Positions 1-9,597 of a stretch of DNA of 64,000 nucleotides are shown in pieces. The DNA lies in NCBI GenBank assembly GCA_021768245.1, contig JAETNO010000013.1, forward strand, positions 1 to 64,000, read 5' to 3'. Made by a program: the position numbers and the translations under genes. The notes under the pieces were generated by a model. The model saw nothing but the letters and a program-made list of their open reading frames with translations, did not search any database and had not been told where the DNA came from. This DNA comes from Bacteroidaceae bacterium (GTDB lineage: Bacteria; Bacteroidota; Bacteroidia; Bacteroidales; Muribaculaceae). The first letter of the stretch is position 1; each line of letters begins with the position of its first letter.

Positions 1-79
1 TCTTCCCATCCCGAACAGAGAAGTTAAACCTCACCACGTCGATGATACTGCGAAAGTGGGAAAGTAGATAACCGCCCCC
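1..79 (+). rRNA. rrf: 5S ribosomal RNA, 3' part
   Basis: The window opens inside a 5S rRNA. The segment around positions 12-30 (CCGAACAGAGAAGTTAAACC) is the conserved loop B/helix III part of 5S rRNA, and the rest carries the GCGAAAGTGGGAAAGTAG-type loop E region. The 5' part lies outside the window, so this should be the end of an rRNA operon. The exact 3' end is estimated. Confidence 0.88.
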
Positions 80-90
80 TCTTCAGAGAG

Positions 91-135
91 AAGGAAGCCG
101 TCAAGGGAAACATCCCTAGACTGCTTCCTTTTTTC
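91..135 (+). terminator. Terminator of the rRNA operon
   Basis: GGAAGC near 93 pairs with GCTTCC near 123, an inner AGGG/CCCT stem sits inside, and a run of T follows. It lies just behind the 5S tail, as expected for an intrinsic terminator closing an rRNA operon. Confidence 0.8.
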
Positions 136-175
136 GTGTATTTATACAGCTAAAGTTTTGGTTGCTGTATGGTTC

Positions 176-206
176 TTTGTTATGTTGACGTTTTTTTGTA
201 ATTTTG
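176..206 (+). promoter_or_regulatory. Bacteroidetes-type promoter of purB
   Basis: TTTG at 176-179, a 19-base spacer and TAATTTTG at 199-206 match the primary sigma factor consensus of Bacteroidetes (TTTG, N19-21, TAnnTTTG). Transcription should start near 212, about 20 bases before the purB start codon. Confidence 0.75.
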
Positions 207-234
207 CATCAAATGCAAAAGTTATAGAAGAAAC

Positions 235-1578
235 ATGAAACTTACTGAACTGACAGCTATTTCGCCCGTTGATGGCCGTTACCGTGGAAAATGTGAACGC
301 CTTGACGAATATTTTTCAGAATTCGCCCTTATCCGTTATAGGGTCAAGGTTGAAGTAGAATATTTCATCGCACTGTGTGAGATTCCTCTTCCTGCTTTGT
401 CTGATTTCCCCGCTGATTTATTCGCGAGACTTCGCGAAATCTACACATCCTTTTCAGTAGGGGATGCCGCTCGCATAAAGGATATTGAGTCTGTGACCAA
501 TCATGACGTAAAGGCAGTCGAATATTTTCTTAAAGAGAAATTCGATGAATTGGGTATAGAAAAATATAAGGAGTACATACACTTCGGTCTGACATCGCAG
601 GACATTAACAATACTTCCGTACCGATGTCAATAGCTGATGCTGTCCGCGATGTCTATCGTCCACGCATTGTCGAGTTGATAGAGCATCTTGAAAATCGCG
701 CAGATGAATGGTATGATATTCCTATGCTTGCAAAGACCCATGGTCAGCCCGCATCACCGACGCGTCTCGGTAAGGAAATAAAAGTGTTCAGCTATCGTCT
801 CCGCAAGCAACTTGCAATGCTCGACGCCGTAGAGATATCAGGAAAGTTTGGTGGGGCTACAGGTAATTTTAATGCTCATTTGTGTGCGTTTCCGTCAATT
901 GACTGGAGGGAGTTCGGCGCGAAATTCCTCAAAGATAAGCTGGGTATCGTCCGTGAGGAATACACTACACAGATTTCAAATTACGATAATCTTGCAGCAG
1001 TCTTTGATGCCTTTGCCCGGATCAACAATATAATTCTTGACCTTGACAGGGATATGTGGATGTATATATCCATGGAATACTTCAAGCAGAAAATCAAGGA
1101 AGGAGAAGTTGGCTCTTCGGCTATGCCACATAAGGTGAATCCTATTGACTTTGAGAATTCCGAGGGAAATATCGGTATCGCAAACGCCATATTCGGACAT
1201 CTTGCGACCAAACTTCCTGTTTCCCGTCTCCAGCGTGACCTCACAGACTCCACGGTGCTCCGTAATATCGGTGTGCCTCTCGCCCATACCCTGATAGCCG
1301 TAGCATCGACGATGAAAGGCCTTGGAAAACTCTTGCTTAACCGTCAGGCAATCGACGCTGACCTCGACAACACCTGGAGCGTCGTTGCCGAAGCTATTCA
1401 GACCGTGTTGCGCAGGGAGGGTTATCCGAAGCCTTACGAGACATTGAAGGCCCTGACTCGTAGGAACGAGGCTGTCACAGCTGAGAGCATAGCGAACTTC
1501 ATTGACACTCTCGATGTTTCAGAAGAGGTGAAGGTTGAGCTCAAAAAACTCTCTCCTCATAGCTATACAGGATATTGA
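235..1578 (+). CDS. purB: Adenylosuccinate lyase
   Basis: This cytoplasmic enzyme of the fumarase/aspartase superfamily releases fumarate from SAICAR and from adenylosuccinate, so it acts twice in purine synthesis. The superfamily signature SSAMPHKVNP is at about residues 293-302, with a conserved THGQPASPTRLGKE stretch near 168 and an NHDVKAVEYF stretch near 86-95. The 447-residue length fits the E. coli-type PurB. The start follows a consensus promoter closely. No terminator is seen before the next gene 40 bases downstream, so purB probably heads an operon that continues through trkH. Confidence 0.97.
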   Translation: MKLTELTAISPVDGRYRGKCERLDEYFSEFALIRYRVKVEVEYFIALCEIPLPALSDFPADLFARLREIYTSFSVGDAARIKDIESVTNHDVKAVEYFLKEKFDELGIEKYKEYIHFGLTSQDINNTSVPMSIADAVRDVYRPRIVELIEHLENRADEWYDIPMLAKTHGQPASPTRLGKEIKVFSYRLRKQLAMLDAVEISGKFGGATGNFNAHLCAFPSIDWREFGAKFLKDKLGIVREEYTTQISNYDNLAAVFDAFARINNIILDLDRDMWMYISMEYFKQKIKEGEVGSSAMPHKVNPIDFENSEGNIGIANAIFGHLATKLPVSRLQRDLTDSTVLRNIGVPLAHTLIAVASTMKGLGKLLLNRQAIDADLDNTWSVVAEAIQTVLRREGYPKPYETLKALTRRNEAVTAESIANFIDTLDVSEEVKVELKKLSPHSYTGY

Positions 1579-1618
1579 ACTGGCTAACGGTTCGGTTCAT
1601 TGATTCGTATTTTATCTT

Positions 1619-1807
1619 ATGGATACCTCAACTAAAATTCGCTTCGCTTTTATAGCTGTGCTCTGGCTTGCGCTATGCTATCTCGTGGTAGCTTCGCAAC
1701 CCTTCACTCTATGGATTGCATTTATCCTTGTCGCGTCGGGGATTGTAGTCTGGGTGCCTCTATATAAAAAATATATTAAGAATGATAAACGAGGCGAGAA
1801 ACGATAG
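1619..1807 (+). CDS. Small membrane protein, unknown function
   Basis: A 62-residue protein with two predicted membrane helices (about residues 9-27 and 30-47) and a short basic tail (KKYIKNDKRGEKR). I do not recognise a named family. It sits 40 bases after purB, and its 3' end overlaps the longest reading of dxs by 26 bases in another frame. That overlap suggests either translational coupling or that dxs starts further in. The clean two-helix profile and tight operon position favour a real gene. Confidence 0.65.
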   Translation: MDTSTKIRFAFIAVLWLALCYLVVASQPFTLWIAFILVASGIVVWVPLYKKYIKNDKRGEKR

Positions 1808-3815
1808 CCCTATTGACGAATCACGATGTAAGGATAGCGAAATCGCTGAAAAATATCCTATGCTTGCACGGATTGATTCTCCGGCCGACCTCCGCCGGCT
1901 CCCTTTGACAGAGCTTCCGAAGGTCTGCAGTGAATTGCGTTCGTTTTTGATAAATTCCCTCTCATCGCATCCCGGCCATTTCGCTTCCAGTATGGGAGCA
2001 GTGGAGCTTACGGTTGCGTTGCACTATGTTTTCGACACACCCTATGACAGAATCGTGTGGGATGTCGGGCATCAGGCATATGGCCATAAGATTCTGACAG
2101 GGCGTCGCGACAGCTTTTCTACCAACCGTACTCTTGGAGGTCTGAGCGGCTTTCCGTCGCCAAAGGAAAGCGAGTATGATACATTCACTGCCGGACATGC
2201 CTCTAATTCCATATCCGCCGCCTTGGGTATGGCGGTGGCAAGCTCATTGCAGAAGGATGTGCCTCCCCGGAATGTCGTGGCCGTCATCGGGGATGCCTCA
2301 ATCAGTGGCGGTCTTGCTTTCGAAGGACTTAACAACGCAGCAAATTCCAATTCCAACCTTCTGATTATATTAAACGACAACGACATGTCGATTGACAGGA
2401 ATGTCGGGTCGCTTAATTCATATCTCGCGCATCTTACTACGTCAAAGACGTATAATAATCTGCGTAATAAATTTTCCCGTTTCCTTCGTCGTCACCATCT
2501 TGTGACAGATAAGGGGAAAGGGATAATAACACGTTTCAACAATAGCCTCAAGTCACTGCTCACAAAGGAGCAGAATATATTTGAAGGATTGAATATAAGG
2601 TATTTCGGCCCGTTTGACGGGCACGATTTACCCACTGTCGTGAATGTGCTGCGTGACATAAAAGACCTCCCCGGGCCGCGAATACTTCATCTAAGGACGG
2701 TTAAGGGCAAGGGCTTTGAACCGGCTGAAAAGAATCCCGCAGAGTGGCATGCTCCTGGAAAATTTGAGCCGAAGACGGGAAAGAAAGTCAAGGATACCTC
2801 CGCCAGGCCTCCGAAATATCAGGATGTGTTCGGTGAAACCCTTGTCTCACTTGCAAAAAATAATGATAAAATTGTCGGAATCACGGCAGCTATGCTCTCT
2901 GGAACTTCAATGAGCAAATTGCAGAAGGAATTCCCGGCAAGGACATTCGATGTCGGCATTTCCGAAGGTCACGCCGTGACTTTCGCAGGCGGTCTCGCCA
3001 AAGATGGCATGAAGCCTTACGTTGCCATATATTCCTCATTCCTTCAAAGGGCCTATGACCATATAATACATGATGTGGCCATTGAGGGACTGCCGGTGAC
3101 TTTCTGCATTGACCGTGCCGGTCTTGTAGGGGAAGACGGAGCGACACACCATGGCGTTTTTGACCTGTGCTATCTCCGCGCGATTCCCGGTATGACGGTG
3201 GCATCGCCAAGGAATCTTGACATGCTTCGAAATCTGATGCTTGCGTCAGAAAAGTTCGACGGCCCGTTCGCAATCCGTTATCCTCGCGGCAACGGGGTTG
3301 AGATGCCTACGGAAGAGACAAGAGAACTTCAAATAGGAAAGGGCGAAAAGCTTAGGGATGGCCACGACATAGTAGTGTTGACTCTCGGCCCGGTTGCGTC
3401 GGAGGCACAAAAGGCTATTGAGCGTGCGCAGACGGAACTTGGAATTTCAGTGGCCCATTATGATATGGTGTTCCTGAAGCCTATGGACAGTGACATTATC
3501 AATGAGGTAGTGGAGAAGTCCGTGCCGGTTATAACCATAGAGGATGGAACTGTTGAAGGAGGCCTTGGTTCTGCCGTTATAGAGCGTCTTTGCGAACTTG
3601 GAAGCCGTCAGCCGGTTTACCGTCTCGGAGTTCCTGACCGTTTCATTCCGCAGGGCACTCCCGCAGAACTCCACAGGCTTTGTGGTTTTGACCCCGAAAG
3701 TATATTTGATGCCATAAAGACAGCCGTAAACGAAAATCATGCATCAGATGTCTGTCCGGTTATGGATATAAACTCTGATGGGACTTCTGATAAAATAATC
3801 ACTCAGGAAAAATGA
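1782..3815 (+). CDS. dxs: 1-deoxy-D-xylulose-5-phosphate synthase
   Basis: A thiamine-diphosphate enzyme that condenses pyruvate and glyceraldehyde 3-phosphate in the first step of the MEP isoprenoid pathway. It shows HQAYGHK near residue 97, the ThDP motif GDASISGG...NN from about 170, YFGPFDGHD near 275 and the transketolase pyrimidine part with EDGATHHG near 455. The first 26 residues (MINEARND...) have no counterpart in the DXS proteins I know, which begin near IDSPADLRRL. A start at Met27 (1860) is therefore a real alternative. The stop overlaps the trkA start by four bases. ispE of the same pathway lies at 48615. Confidence 0.96.
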   Translation: MINEARNDSPIDESRCKDSEIAEKYPMLARIDSPADLRRLPLTELPKVCSELRSFLINSLSSHPGHFASSMGAVELTVALHYVFDTPYDRIVWDVGHQAYGHKILTGRRDSFSTNRTLGGLSGFPSPKESEYDTFTAGHASNSISAALGMAVASSLQKDVPPRNVVAVIGDASISGGLAFEGLNNAANSNSNLLIILNDNDMSIDRNVGSLNSYLAHLTTSKTYNNLRNKFSRFLRRHHLVTDKGKGIITRFNNSLKSLLTKEQNIFEGLNIRYFGPFDGHDLPTVVNVLRDIKDLPGPRILHLRTVKGKGFEPAEKNPAEWHAPGKFEPKTGKKVKDTSARPPKYQDVFGETLVSLAKNNDKIVGITAAMLSGTSMSKLQKEFPARTFDVGISEGHAVTFAGGLAKDGMKPYVAIYSSFLQRAYDHIIHDVAIEGLPVTFCIDRAGLVGEDGATHHGVFDLCYLRAIPGMTVASPRNLDMLRNLMLASEKFDGPFAIRYPRGNGVEMPTEETRELQIGKGEKLRDGHDIVVLTLGPVASEAQKAIERAQTELGISVAHYDMVFLKPMDSDIINEVVEKSVPVITIEDGTVEGGLGSAVIERLCELGSRQPVYRLGVPDRFIPQGTPAELHRLCGFDPESIFDAIKTAVNENHASDVCPVMDINSDGTSDKIITQEK

Positions 3816-5143
3816 AAATCGTAATTGCCGGTTCAGGCGAAGTCGGAACCCATCTTGCCAAACTTCTTTCGAACGAGGAGCAGGATATCACAGTCGTTGA
3901 CAGCGACGGTGAAAAACTCGCAATGCTCGATTCCAACTATAATCTTTTGACTTTCCGTGGTTCCCCGACATCATTCTCGTCGTTGAGACAGGCAGGGGTG
4001 GAAGGTTGCGACCTTTTTATTGCCGTGACCCCTTTCGAGACACGCAATATTGTCGCCTGCGCCATTGCCAAGAGCCTTGGTGCGGAAAAGACGGTGGCCC
4101 GTATCGATAACTATGAGTTCAAGGATCCAGCCAACCGTGACTTTTTCTCTCATATCGGTGCTGACGATATGATTTATCCTGAATATCTGGCCGCGCTTGA
4201 AATAATTCAGGCTCTTAAACACAATTGGGTACGCCATTGGTTTGAGCTTCATGACGGAGAGCTGATATTGGTCGGGGTCAAGCTCCGCGACAACGCTCCT
4301 CTCAAGGGGATGCAACTTAAGGAACTCGGCATGACCGAGCACAGTTTTCACGTTGCAGCCATCAAACGAAATCATGAGACTATAATTCCGGGTGGTTATG
4401 ATACATTGCAGTCAAACGATATAGTGTATTTCATGACCACACGCGACCATGTCGACTCACTTGTGGCGCTCTGCGGAAAAACACAGAGGAAAATTCGCGA
4501 TGTACTCATCATGGGTGGAAGCAGGATTGCCGTTAGGCTTTGTGCGATGGCCGGGGAGGAATTCAACTTCAAGATTATGGATGTTGACCGCGAGCGTTGC
4601 CTGACACTTTCCGAACGTTGCCCGAACGCACGCATAATCAATGCCGATGCCCGCGACACTGATGCCTTGCTTGATGCCGGAATAGCGGATATGGATGCTT
4701 TCATAGCGCTTGCCGACAGTAGCGAGACAAATATTCTGACTTGTCTGTCAGCCAAGGAACTCGGAGTGGTCAAGACCATTGCCGAGGTAGAGAATCTGCA
4801 ATTCGTGTCGGAGGCGGAGGGGTTGAATATAGGCACTATTATAAACAAGAAGCTTCTCGCTTCGTCGCGTATATTCCAGATGCTTCTTGACCGTGACACG
4901 TCTACCTCGAAGTGTCTTGCGCTTGCCGATGCCGAGGTCGCGGAAATCGAAGCCAAAGAGGGCTCGAAAATCACTCGCGGGCCGGTTAAAGACCTGAAAC
5001 TTTCCCGTGATATGACTATAGCCGGCCTCATACGCGACGGCAAGGGATATCTCGTGTCGGGAAATACAGTAATAGAACCCGGCGACCGAGTGGTGGTGTT
5101 CACTCTCAACGGCGTTATACATAAAGTGGAGAAGCTTTTTTAA
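3812..5143 (+). CDS. trkA: Trk/Ktr potassium uptake regulator TrkA
   Basis: The cytoplasmic, NAD(H)-binding gating subunit of the TrkH-type potassium channel. It carries two RCK units: a first Rossmann fold with IAGSGEVGTHLAKLL at residues 4-18 and a second with VLIMGGSRIAVRL near 231, each followed by an RCK_C domain, the last ending in EPGDRVVVF. Its ATG overlaps the dxs TGA, and its own TAA shares one base with the trkH ATG, which points to translational coupling through dxs, trkA and trkH. Confidence 0.95.
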   Translation: MKIVIAGSGEVGTHLAKLLSNEEQDITVVDSDGEKLAMLDSNYNLLTFRGSPTSFSSLRQAGVEGCDLFIAVTPFETRNIVACAIAKSLGAEKTVARIDNYEFKDPANRDFFSHIGADDMIYPEYLAALEIIQALKHNWVRHWFELHDGELILVGVKLRDNAPLKGMQLKELGMTEHSFHVAAIKRNHETIIPGGYDTLQSNDIVYFMTTRDHVDSLVALCGKTQRKIRDVLIMGGSRIAVRLCAMAGEEFNFKIMDVDRERCLTLSERCPNARIINADARDTDALLDAGIADMDAFIALADSSETNILTCLSAKELGVVKTIAEVENLQFVSEAEGLNIGTIINKKLLASSRIFQMLLDRDTSTSKCLALADAEVAEIEAKEGSKITRGPVKDLKLSRDMTIAGLIRDGKGYLVSGNTVIEPGDRVVVFTLNGVIHKVEKLF

Positions 5144-6624
5144 TGAGACTCAGCGACTACACATCGACAATAAATTTCCCTGTGCTTCTGCGCATCATAG
5201 GGCTTCTTCTTATGATTGAGGCCGCTTTCCTGTTGATACCGATGGCGACATCGATTATTTACGGCGAACGCGACTGGCTATGTTTCATGGTCACAATCAT
5301 TGTAACCCTCGTGGCGGGGGCGATAATGACTTTTTGTATCCGTCCCCGCAGTCCCCGCATGGGAAAGCGGGAAGGTTTTTTGCTGACGGCTCTTATCTGG
5401 ATTTTTTTCTCTGCTTTCGGGATGATTCCTTTCATGTTTATGGAAAATCATCCATTGTCTGTGTCGGATGCTTTTTTTGAGGCCATGTCAGGTTTCACAA
5501 CCACGGGGGCCACAGTGATGACATCGATTAGCCATCTGAGCCATGGCGTAGTCCTATGGAGAAGCCTTATGCAATGGATTGGAGGAATGGGAATCATCCT
5601 TTTCACGTTGGCGGTAGTCCCTATGCTTAACCATTCGGGAGGCATGCAGATGTTTAACGCAGAGGTTACCGGTATAACCCATGATAAACTCCGTCCGCGT
5701 ATATCCCAAACGGCCAAAGGGTTGTGGTTGATATATATTGTACTTACATGCTTGCTTTTCGTTTTGTTGATAATCGGGCCCATGGATGTGTTTGAGGCAT
5801 TGTGTCATGCTTTCAGCACTATGTCGACAGGGGGATTTTCGACGGCTGACGCAAGTATCGAAGCCTGGGATTCGGTATATATCGAGATTGTCATGACCGT
5901 TTTCATGTTTCTTGGAGGGACGAGTTTTGTATTGCTATACAGGGCCGCTCACGGCGATTTCAAACCGATATGGAAAAATGATGTATTCCGTACCTATGTA
6001 GGGATTATATTCACATGCTATATCCTCTTTGTAATCGCTATTTTCTATCATGGGCAGGCTTATTCGGTAAAGGCTGTGACTCTCGACCCTATATTCCAGA
6101 TTGTATCTACAATCACTTCGACAGGCTATGAAGTGTCGAGCTTTTCGAGTTGGGGTACGTTTGCCCTTTCACTTGTATTTGCCCTGATGTTCTTTGGGGC
6201 ATGTGCCGGTTCGACAAGTGGCGGCGCGAAAATTGACAGATTGATTTATCTGTTGAAGAATTGCCGTAATGAAATTGTGCGCTGTGTCCATCCCAACAAT
6301 ATTTTCACGGTTCGAGTAAACGACCGTGTGATTCCGCATGAGACCGTATCGAAAGTAATTGCATTCCTTTGTCTTTATGTGATTATTATTATGGTCGGTG
6401 GTATATTGCTGACTGCTCTCGGGCTTCCGCTCGTTGACTCTTTCTTTTCGGCCTTTTCATGTATAAGCAATACGGGCCTTGGAGCCGGTGTTACGGGCTA
6501 TGGAGGATCATATTCCATAGTTCCTGATGTCGGTAAATGGATTTTGGCTCTTATAATGATGATTGGGCGTCTTGAGCTCTTTACAGTCCTGATACTGTTC
6601 ACCCCTGCTTTCTGGAAAAAATAA
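5143..6624 (+). CDS. trkH: TrkH/KtrB family potassium channel subunit
   Basis: Polytopic inner-membrane potassium translocating subunit of 493 residues. The four repeated selectivity-filter segments are visible: FTTTGATV near 118, STGGFSTAD near 227, TSTGYEV near 325 and SNTGLGAG near 443. All keep the TG/TGG-type filter turn. It partners the TrkA product encoded directly upstream, with the start codon overlapping the trkA stop. The gene closes the purB-dxs-trkAH run; no clear terminator follows. Confidence 0.95.
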   Translation: MRLSDYTSTINFPVLLRIIGLLLMIEAAFLLIPMATSIIYGERDWLCFMVTIIVTLVAGAIMTFCIRPRSPRMGKREGFLLTALIWIFFSAFGMIPFMFMENHPLSVSDAFFEAMSGFTTTGATVMTSISHLSHGVVLWRSLMQWIGGMGIILFTLAVVPMLNHSGGMQMFNAEVTGITHDKLRPRISQTAKGLWLIYIVLTCLLFVLLIIGPMDVFEALCHAFSTMSTGGFSTADASIEAWDSVYIEIVMTVFMFLGGTSFVLLYRAAHGDFKPIWKNDVFRTYVGIIFTCYILFVIAIFYHGQAYSVKAVTLDPIFQIVSTITSTGYEVSSFSSWGTFALSLVFALMFFGACAGSTSGGAKIDRLIYLLKNCRNEIVRCVHPNNIFTVRVNDRVIPHETVSKVIAFLCLYVIIIMVGGILLTALGLPLVDSFFSAFSCISNTGLGAGVTGYGGSYSIVPDVGKWILALIMMIGRLELFTVLILFTPAFWKK

Positions 6625-6754
6625 AAGGCGAAGCTGCTAAATTTATATTGCTTGTAAGTGTTTTTTTAATTAGATAAATTCAATAAGCCTTTATGATTTG
6701 GAATAATTAATCTCTATATCACATTTCTTAATTAACCCTAAATTATAATTCATC

Positions 6755-9538
6755 ATGAAAAAATTTTTCAAAAGTACGCTTGTGCTTATGATGTCGCTAT
6801 TCATGGCAACATCTGCATGGGCCGACGAATCTGACGGTGGTCACGTCACTACGGTTCGCTCCTGGGACTTTACAAAGGGGAAGAACCACGCCAAGGAGGT
6901 GACTGACTGTGAGTATTGGAAAGCAGGCTCAAAGGGTCGCTATTCTCTGGAAAAGGACCTCGCCGATCAGGAACTACCATCAAACAAAGGAGTAGCACTG
7001 ACCGGTCTCGAAGGCGTGTACTTCACGATATCCAAAGGTGCTGTATATGGCATCTCGAATAATTACTGTCTACAGAATGGCACGATGACAGTCCGCATCC
7101 CCGGTTGCGGTGTCAATGACGAAATCATTGTCGATTTTGCAAGCGCCGGTGGCGAAGCTTCTGTCTCTTCCGACAATATTACTTCTAAACTTACCACCAC
7201 CGTCACCAAGCCGAGTGACGAGTCAAAACAAGCGACCCGCGTCAAGGAAGATGGCGATGTGGTTCTCAACATGAGTTGCTCAAAGGGCTTCCGTCTTTAC
7301 GGTATCACTGTCAATCCATATGTCAGGAAGCCCCGCCACTTCACAGATTTCAAAATAGACTTCACGACAAATCCCTATACAGTTGCTATCCCTGAGAACG
7401 GTACTCTCCCTGAGGGAGTGACAGTAGAGGGAACCTGGCATGATAGCCAGCACGGCTACAACTCCTCTACAGTGACAGTTCCCGTAGACGGAGCCGTCAG
7501 GATTACGCTTGACAACTGCCAGTTTAACGGCTCACCGGCTCTTATCAAGAAAGGCGACGAAGTGCTCGCCACCCTCGCATGTGCCGACAACTGCGACAGC
7601 ACCACTTCCTGGATTTATAACAGTGACGAAGAAGCAGTACTGACAATAGTGACAGCTTCCTACTGCCCCTCGCTTTCCGTAGAGGCCTGCGACCTGATTC
7701 CTGATGTTACAGTATCCTATTACAATACAGACGGTAAGCTCATCGGTAAGGATGTGGTTCCCGGCGGTACTCCACTCGTCTATAAGTATGGAGTGGACAA
7801 TGTGACAGTTCCTGAGGGGCAAACATTCCGCGGATGGTTCGACAAGACGAAGTCTTCAGCTGAAAAGGTTGCCGAGGGTACAACCTTGCAGACAGACACC
7901 GAACTCTTCGCACGCGCCACGAAGATTGAGGAAGCCGTACCCGGAACCCGTTATGTATATGACCTTACGAAACGCTACTTCTATGTGGAGGACCATGAGG
8001 CAATTGATATTGACGGTAAATATTATAATACTCATGGCTGGCTTGTCAACAACGGCGGGGCCATCAGGGTTAAGGTTGCCGATAAAAGCTACGTCACCGT
8101 AGGCTGCTGCGCTTATTCCACTGAGTCCACTGCAACAGTGACCAACGAAGCAGGCGAGACTGTTGCCGAATTCCCTGTCAAGGCGGAGAGCGACGGAGCA
8201 ACACAGACCTTCCGCTACGAGGGACAGCCCGAATGGCTGACCATCACATTCCCCAACGGCTCATATACACATGGTGTGACTGTGGACAACGTGGTCGAAT
8301 TCGTTTCCTACGACGAGACAACAGGCTACTATATGATTCCGTCAGGTGATGTATCCAGCTTCCTCCTCGCCCTCAAGGCCGCCGCATCACAGGACGGTGC
8401 CAAGATTTTCCTCCCCAATGGCACATATGACCTCGGCACTACTACTCTGACACCTATCAACGGAAAGAACATATCGATTATCGGCGAGTCTATGAAGGGA
8501 ACTGTAATCCTTAATTATCCTCCTCTCGATGCCGAAGGAATCAGCCAGACCGCTACACTGCTCAACCGCTCCGAGAACCTCTACCTTCAGGACCTCACCC
8601 TGCGCAACGCCATGCCTTTTGACGGCAAGGCTGCCGCTGGCCGCGCTGTGACTCTTCAGGACAAGGGTAAGAACACCATCTGCAAGAATGTCAGCCTCGA
8701 GTCTTATCAGGATACCTACTACAGCAACAGTCCTTCCTCATATTTCTATTTCGAGGACGGAGAAATCCACGGTGTCGTAGACTATGTATGCGGTGGCGGC
8801 GACGTCTACTTTAACCGCGTGAAGTTTGTCAACGAGTCTATAAAGAACGCAACCATCGCCGCTCCTAACGGTGCGAAAAAATATGGTTATGTGATGAACA
8901 ACTGCACCATCGAGACCCTCTGCTCCCAGTTCAACTTCGGTCGCTCCTGGGGTACGTTCTCCGGTCTTGCATGGCTCAACACCACAATCAACCAGCCTTC
9001 AAAACTCGTTTCTTCCCGCTTCAAGACGGAAGGTATGAACTGCTCCGCCGACAAGTTTGTGGAGTTTAACTCCAAGGATAAAGAGGGCAACGTTATCACT
9101 CCCGTAACGAATGTGCTTGAATTCACTCACTCTAACGGCAACAAGAAGTATGAGACTGTTCTCACAGCTGACCAGGCCACCGAGTATGCACTCGAAAAGG
9201 TGTTCCCCGACTGGCGTCCCGAAGAGATTGCCGCCCAGTCAGTTTACGTGGAAGGTGAGGAGCTTATCGGTAATATATATCTTGTAGACGGTGTAATCTA
9301 CGCCGGTGAACTCCCCGCAGGAAACGGTATCAAGGTGCGTAAGGCAAATGCCCGCGGAGGTTTTGGTGCTGAGGTTGTTACAAACCATGTCACCTCCGGT
9401 ATAGATGAGATTGACATAGACATGGAGAACGCTCCTGTTGAATACTTCAATCTTCAGGGTATGCGCATCCATAACCCCCAGAATGGTCAGATTGTAATCT
9501 GCCGTCAGGGTAGCAAGTCTTTAAAAATAATTTTCTGA
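6755..9538 (+). CDS. Secreted multidomain pectinesterase
   Basis: A 927-residue exported protein with a signal peptide ending near AWADES. An InlB-like repeat (VTVSYYNTDG...FRGWF) spans about 311-385, and further beta-rich modules precede the carbohydrate esterase family 8 domain from about 525 to 815. In that domain YQDTYY (about 651), VDYVCGG (about 675) and GRSW (about 729) correspond to the pectin methylesterase motifs QDTLY, DFIFG and GRPW, so the catalytic Gln, Asp and Arg are kept. The last 30 residues (EYFNLQGMRI...) look like a short C-terminal sorting tail. It likely de-esterifies pectin outside the cell or at the surface. It stands alone between trkH and a protease gene. Confidence 0.87.
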   Translation: MKKFFKSTLVLMMSLFMATSAWADESDGGHVTTVRSWDFTKGKNHAKEVTDCEYWKAGSKGRYSLEKDLADQELPSNKGVALTGLEGVYFTISKGAVYGISNNYCLQNGTMTVRIPGCGVNDEIIVDFASAGGEASVSSDNITSKLTTTVTKPSDESKQATRVKEDGDVVLNMSCSKGFRLYGITVNPYVRKPRHFTDFKIDFTTNPYTVAIPENGTLPEGVTVEGTWHDSQHGYNSSTVTVPVDGAVRITLDNCQFNGSPALIKKGDEVLATLACADNCDSTTSWIYNSDEEAVLTIVTASYCPSLSVEACDLIPDVTVSYYNTDGKLIGKDVVPGGTPLVYKYGVDNVTVPEGQTFRGWFDKTKSSAEKVAEGTTLQTDTELFARATKIEEAVPGTRYVYDLTKRYFYVEDHEAIDIDGKYYNTHGWLVNNGGAIRVKVADKSYVTVGCCAYSTESTATVTNEAGETVAEFPVKAESDGATQTFRYEGQPEWLTITFPNGSYTHGVTVDNVVEFVSYDETTGYYMIPSGDVSSFLLALKAAASQDGAKIFLPNGTYDLGTTTLTPINGKNISIIGESMKGTVILNYPPLDAEGISQTATLLNRSENLYLQDLTLRNAMPFDGKAAAGRAVTLQDKGKNTICKNVSLESYQDTYYSNSPSSYFYFEDGEIHGVVDYVCGGGDVYFNRVKFVNESIKNATIAAPNGAKKYGYVMNNCTIETLCSQFNFGRSWGTFSGLAWLNTTINQPSKLVSSRFKTEGMNCSADKFVEFNSKDKEGNVITPVTNVLEFTHSNGNKKYETVLTADQATEYALEKVFPDWRPEEIAAQSVYVEGEELIGNIYLVDGVIYAGELPAGNGIKVRKANARGGFGAEVVTNHVTSGIDEIDIDMENAPVEYFNLQGMRIHNPQNGQIVICRQGSKSLKIIF

Positions 9539-9560
9539 TTTCTTGCTTACCATCACATAA

Positions 9561-9595
9561 AGAGAGGCTATGCCAATTTCAGGCATAGCCTCTCT
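9561..9595. terminator. Bidirectional hairpin between convergent genes
   Basis: AGAGAGGCTATGCC and its exact reverse complement GGCATAGCCTCTCT enclose a 7-base loop. The 14-bp stem lies between the stops of the pectinesterase and S41 protease genes and can serve both. Confidence 0.8.
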
Positions 9596-9597
9596 GT

